DNA from: DATNPH01 sp036703315
GTDB taxonomy: Bacteria > Cyanobacteriota > Cyanobacteriia > Cyanobacteriales > Coleofasciculaceae
Reading direction: 5' to 3'
DNA length: 32,223 bases
Assembly: GCA_036703315.1 (NCBI GenBank)
Contig: DATNPH010000154.1
Location: 1 to 32,223, forward strand
Position 1 is the stretch's first letter. Every line of letters begins with the position of its first letter. Below the pieces are notes generated by a model. It was not told the origin of the DNA. It worked only from the letters and a program-made list of their open reading frames with translations, and did no database searches. Positions 32,033-32,223 of this stretch are shown piece after piece. The position numbers were made by a program, and so were the translations under genes.

Positions 32033-32223
32033 ATGCCACAGTTTCACTCTCTGGAGGAAGCACTCAAACATTTCTTTGGTTACGACACCTTCCGCCCAGG
32101 GCAGCAACAGATTGTCGAAGAAGCGCTGCAAAAGCGGGATTTACTGATTATTATGCCCACAGGCGGTGGAAAGTCCCTATGCTTCCAACTGCCAGCACTG
32201 CTGAAACCGGGTTTAACGGTAGT
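32033..32223 (+). CDS. recQ: RecQ-family ATP-dependent DNA helicase, N-terminal fragment
   Basis: 63 residues from ATG at 32033 to the window edge. LKHFFGYDTFRPGQQQIVEE is motif 0 of RecQ (FxxxxFRxxQ), and LIIMPTGGGKSLCFQLPAL is the Walker A motif Ia with the RecQ-typical TGGGKSLCFQLPA. RecQ unwinds DNA 3' to 5' in recombination and repair. The rest, including the RQC and HRDC domains, lies outside the window. Confidence 0.93.
   Translation, partial: MPQFHSLEEALKHFFGYDTFRPGQQQIVEEALQKRDLLIIMPTGGGKSLCFQLPALLKPGLTV

Overview
The window is cyanobacterial. The octamer GCGATCGC (HIP1) is scattered throughout, the coding genes resemble cyanobacterial families (SLH-domain porin, IS701-like transposase, small secreted and membrane proteins), and heptamer-type short tandem repeats and hairpin-rich intergenic repeats typical of large-genome cyanobacteria recur. 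I cannot name the genus. The region reads as an accessory region with much gene decay.

Layout. 1-5800: tail of a pirin gene, a transposase remnant, a small membrane protein, two paralogous secreted proteins flanking a CMD-family protein, a DUF1003 membrane protein and a CadD-like transporter. 5870-8738: an SLH porin downstream of a sulfonate-binding lipoprotein (SsuA), preceded by a highly structured non-coding stretch. 9100-13251: small genes, an ArsR-type regulator, and debris that includes a GNAT acetyltransferase gene broken by a hairpin repeat and a threonine synthase that lost its catalytic core. 13253-16798: alpha/beta hydrolase, SDR, glutathione S-transferase and a CmcJ-like oxygenase. 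16894-20607: sulfate-binding protein and a wrecked sensor histidine kinase.

21016-28416 is a run of minus-strand genes: flavoprotein (split by a stop and fused to the first residues of an ABC-transporter ATPase), two-cluster ferredoxin, ACMSD-like amidohydrolase, vanadium-haloperoxidase-like Tat protein, and a second SsuA. With the first SsuA, the sulfate-binding protein and the GST, it suggests scavenging of sulfur from organosulfur compounds. Two SsuA proteins are present, but no complete permease or ATPase.

The most striking feature is at 28871-29307. Two 37-bp repeats of the type V-K (Cas12k) kind are followed by a spacer whose first 17 bases match the neighbouring tRNA-Leu(UAG) gene. 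Next come a terminator-like hairpin, three copies of an AT-rich motif resembling TnsB-binding sites, and a TGTACA end about 57 bp from the matched target, which itself has an NGTN PAM. This has the layout of the homing crRNA and one end of a CRISPR-associated transposon (CAST). No cas12k, tnsB, tnsC or tniQ is seen in the window.

29411-32223 returns to ordinary genes: an SDR, a small conserved protein, a DUF427 protein, a coiled-coil protein with a 7-residue repeat, and the start of recQ.
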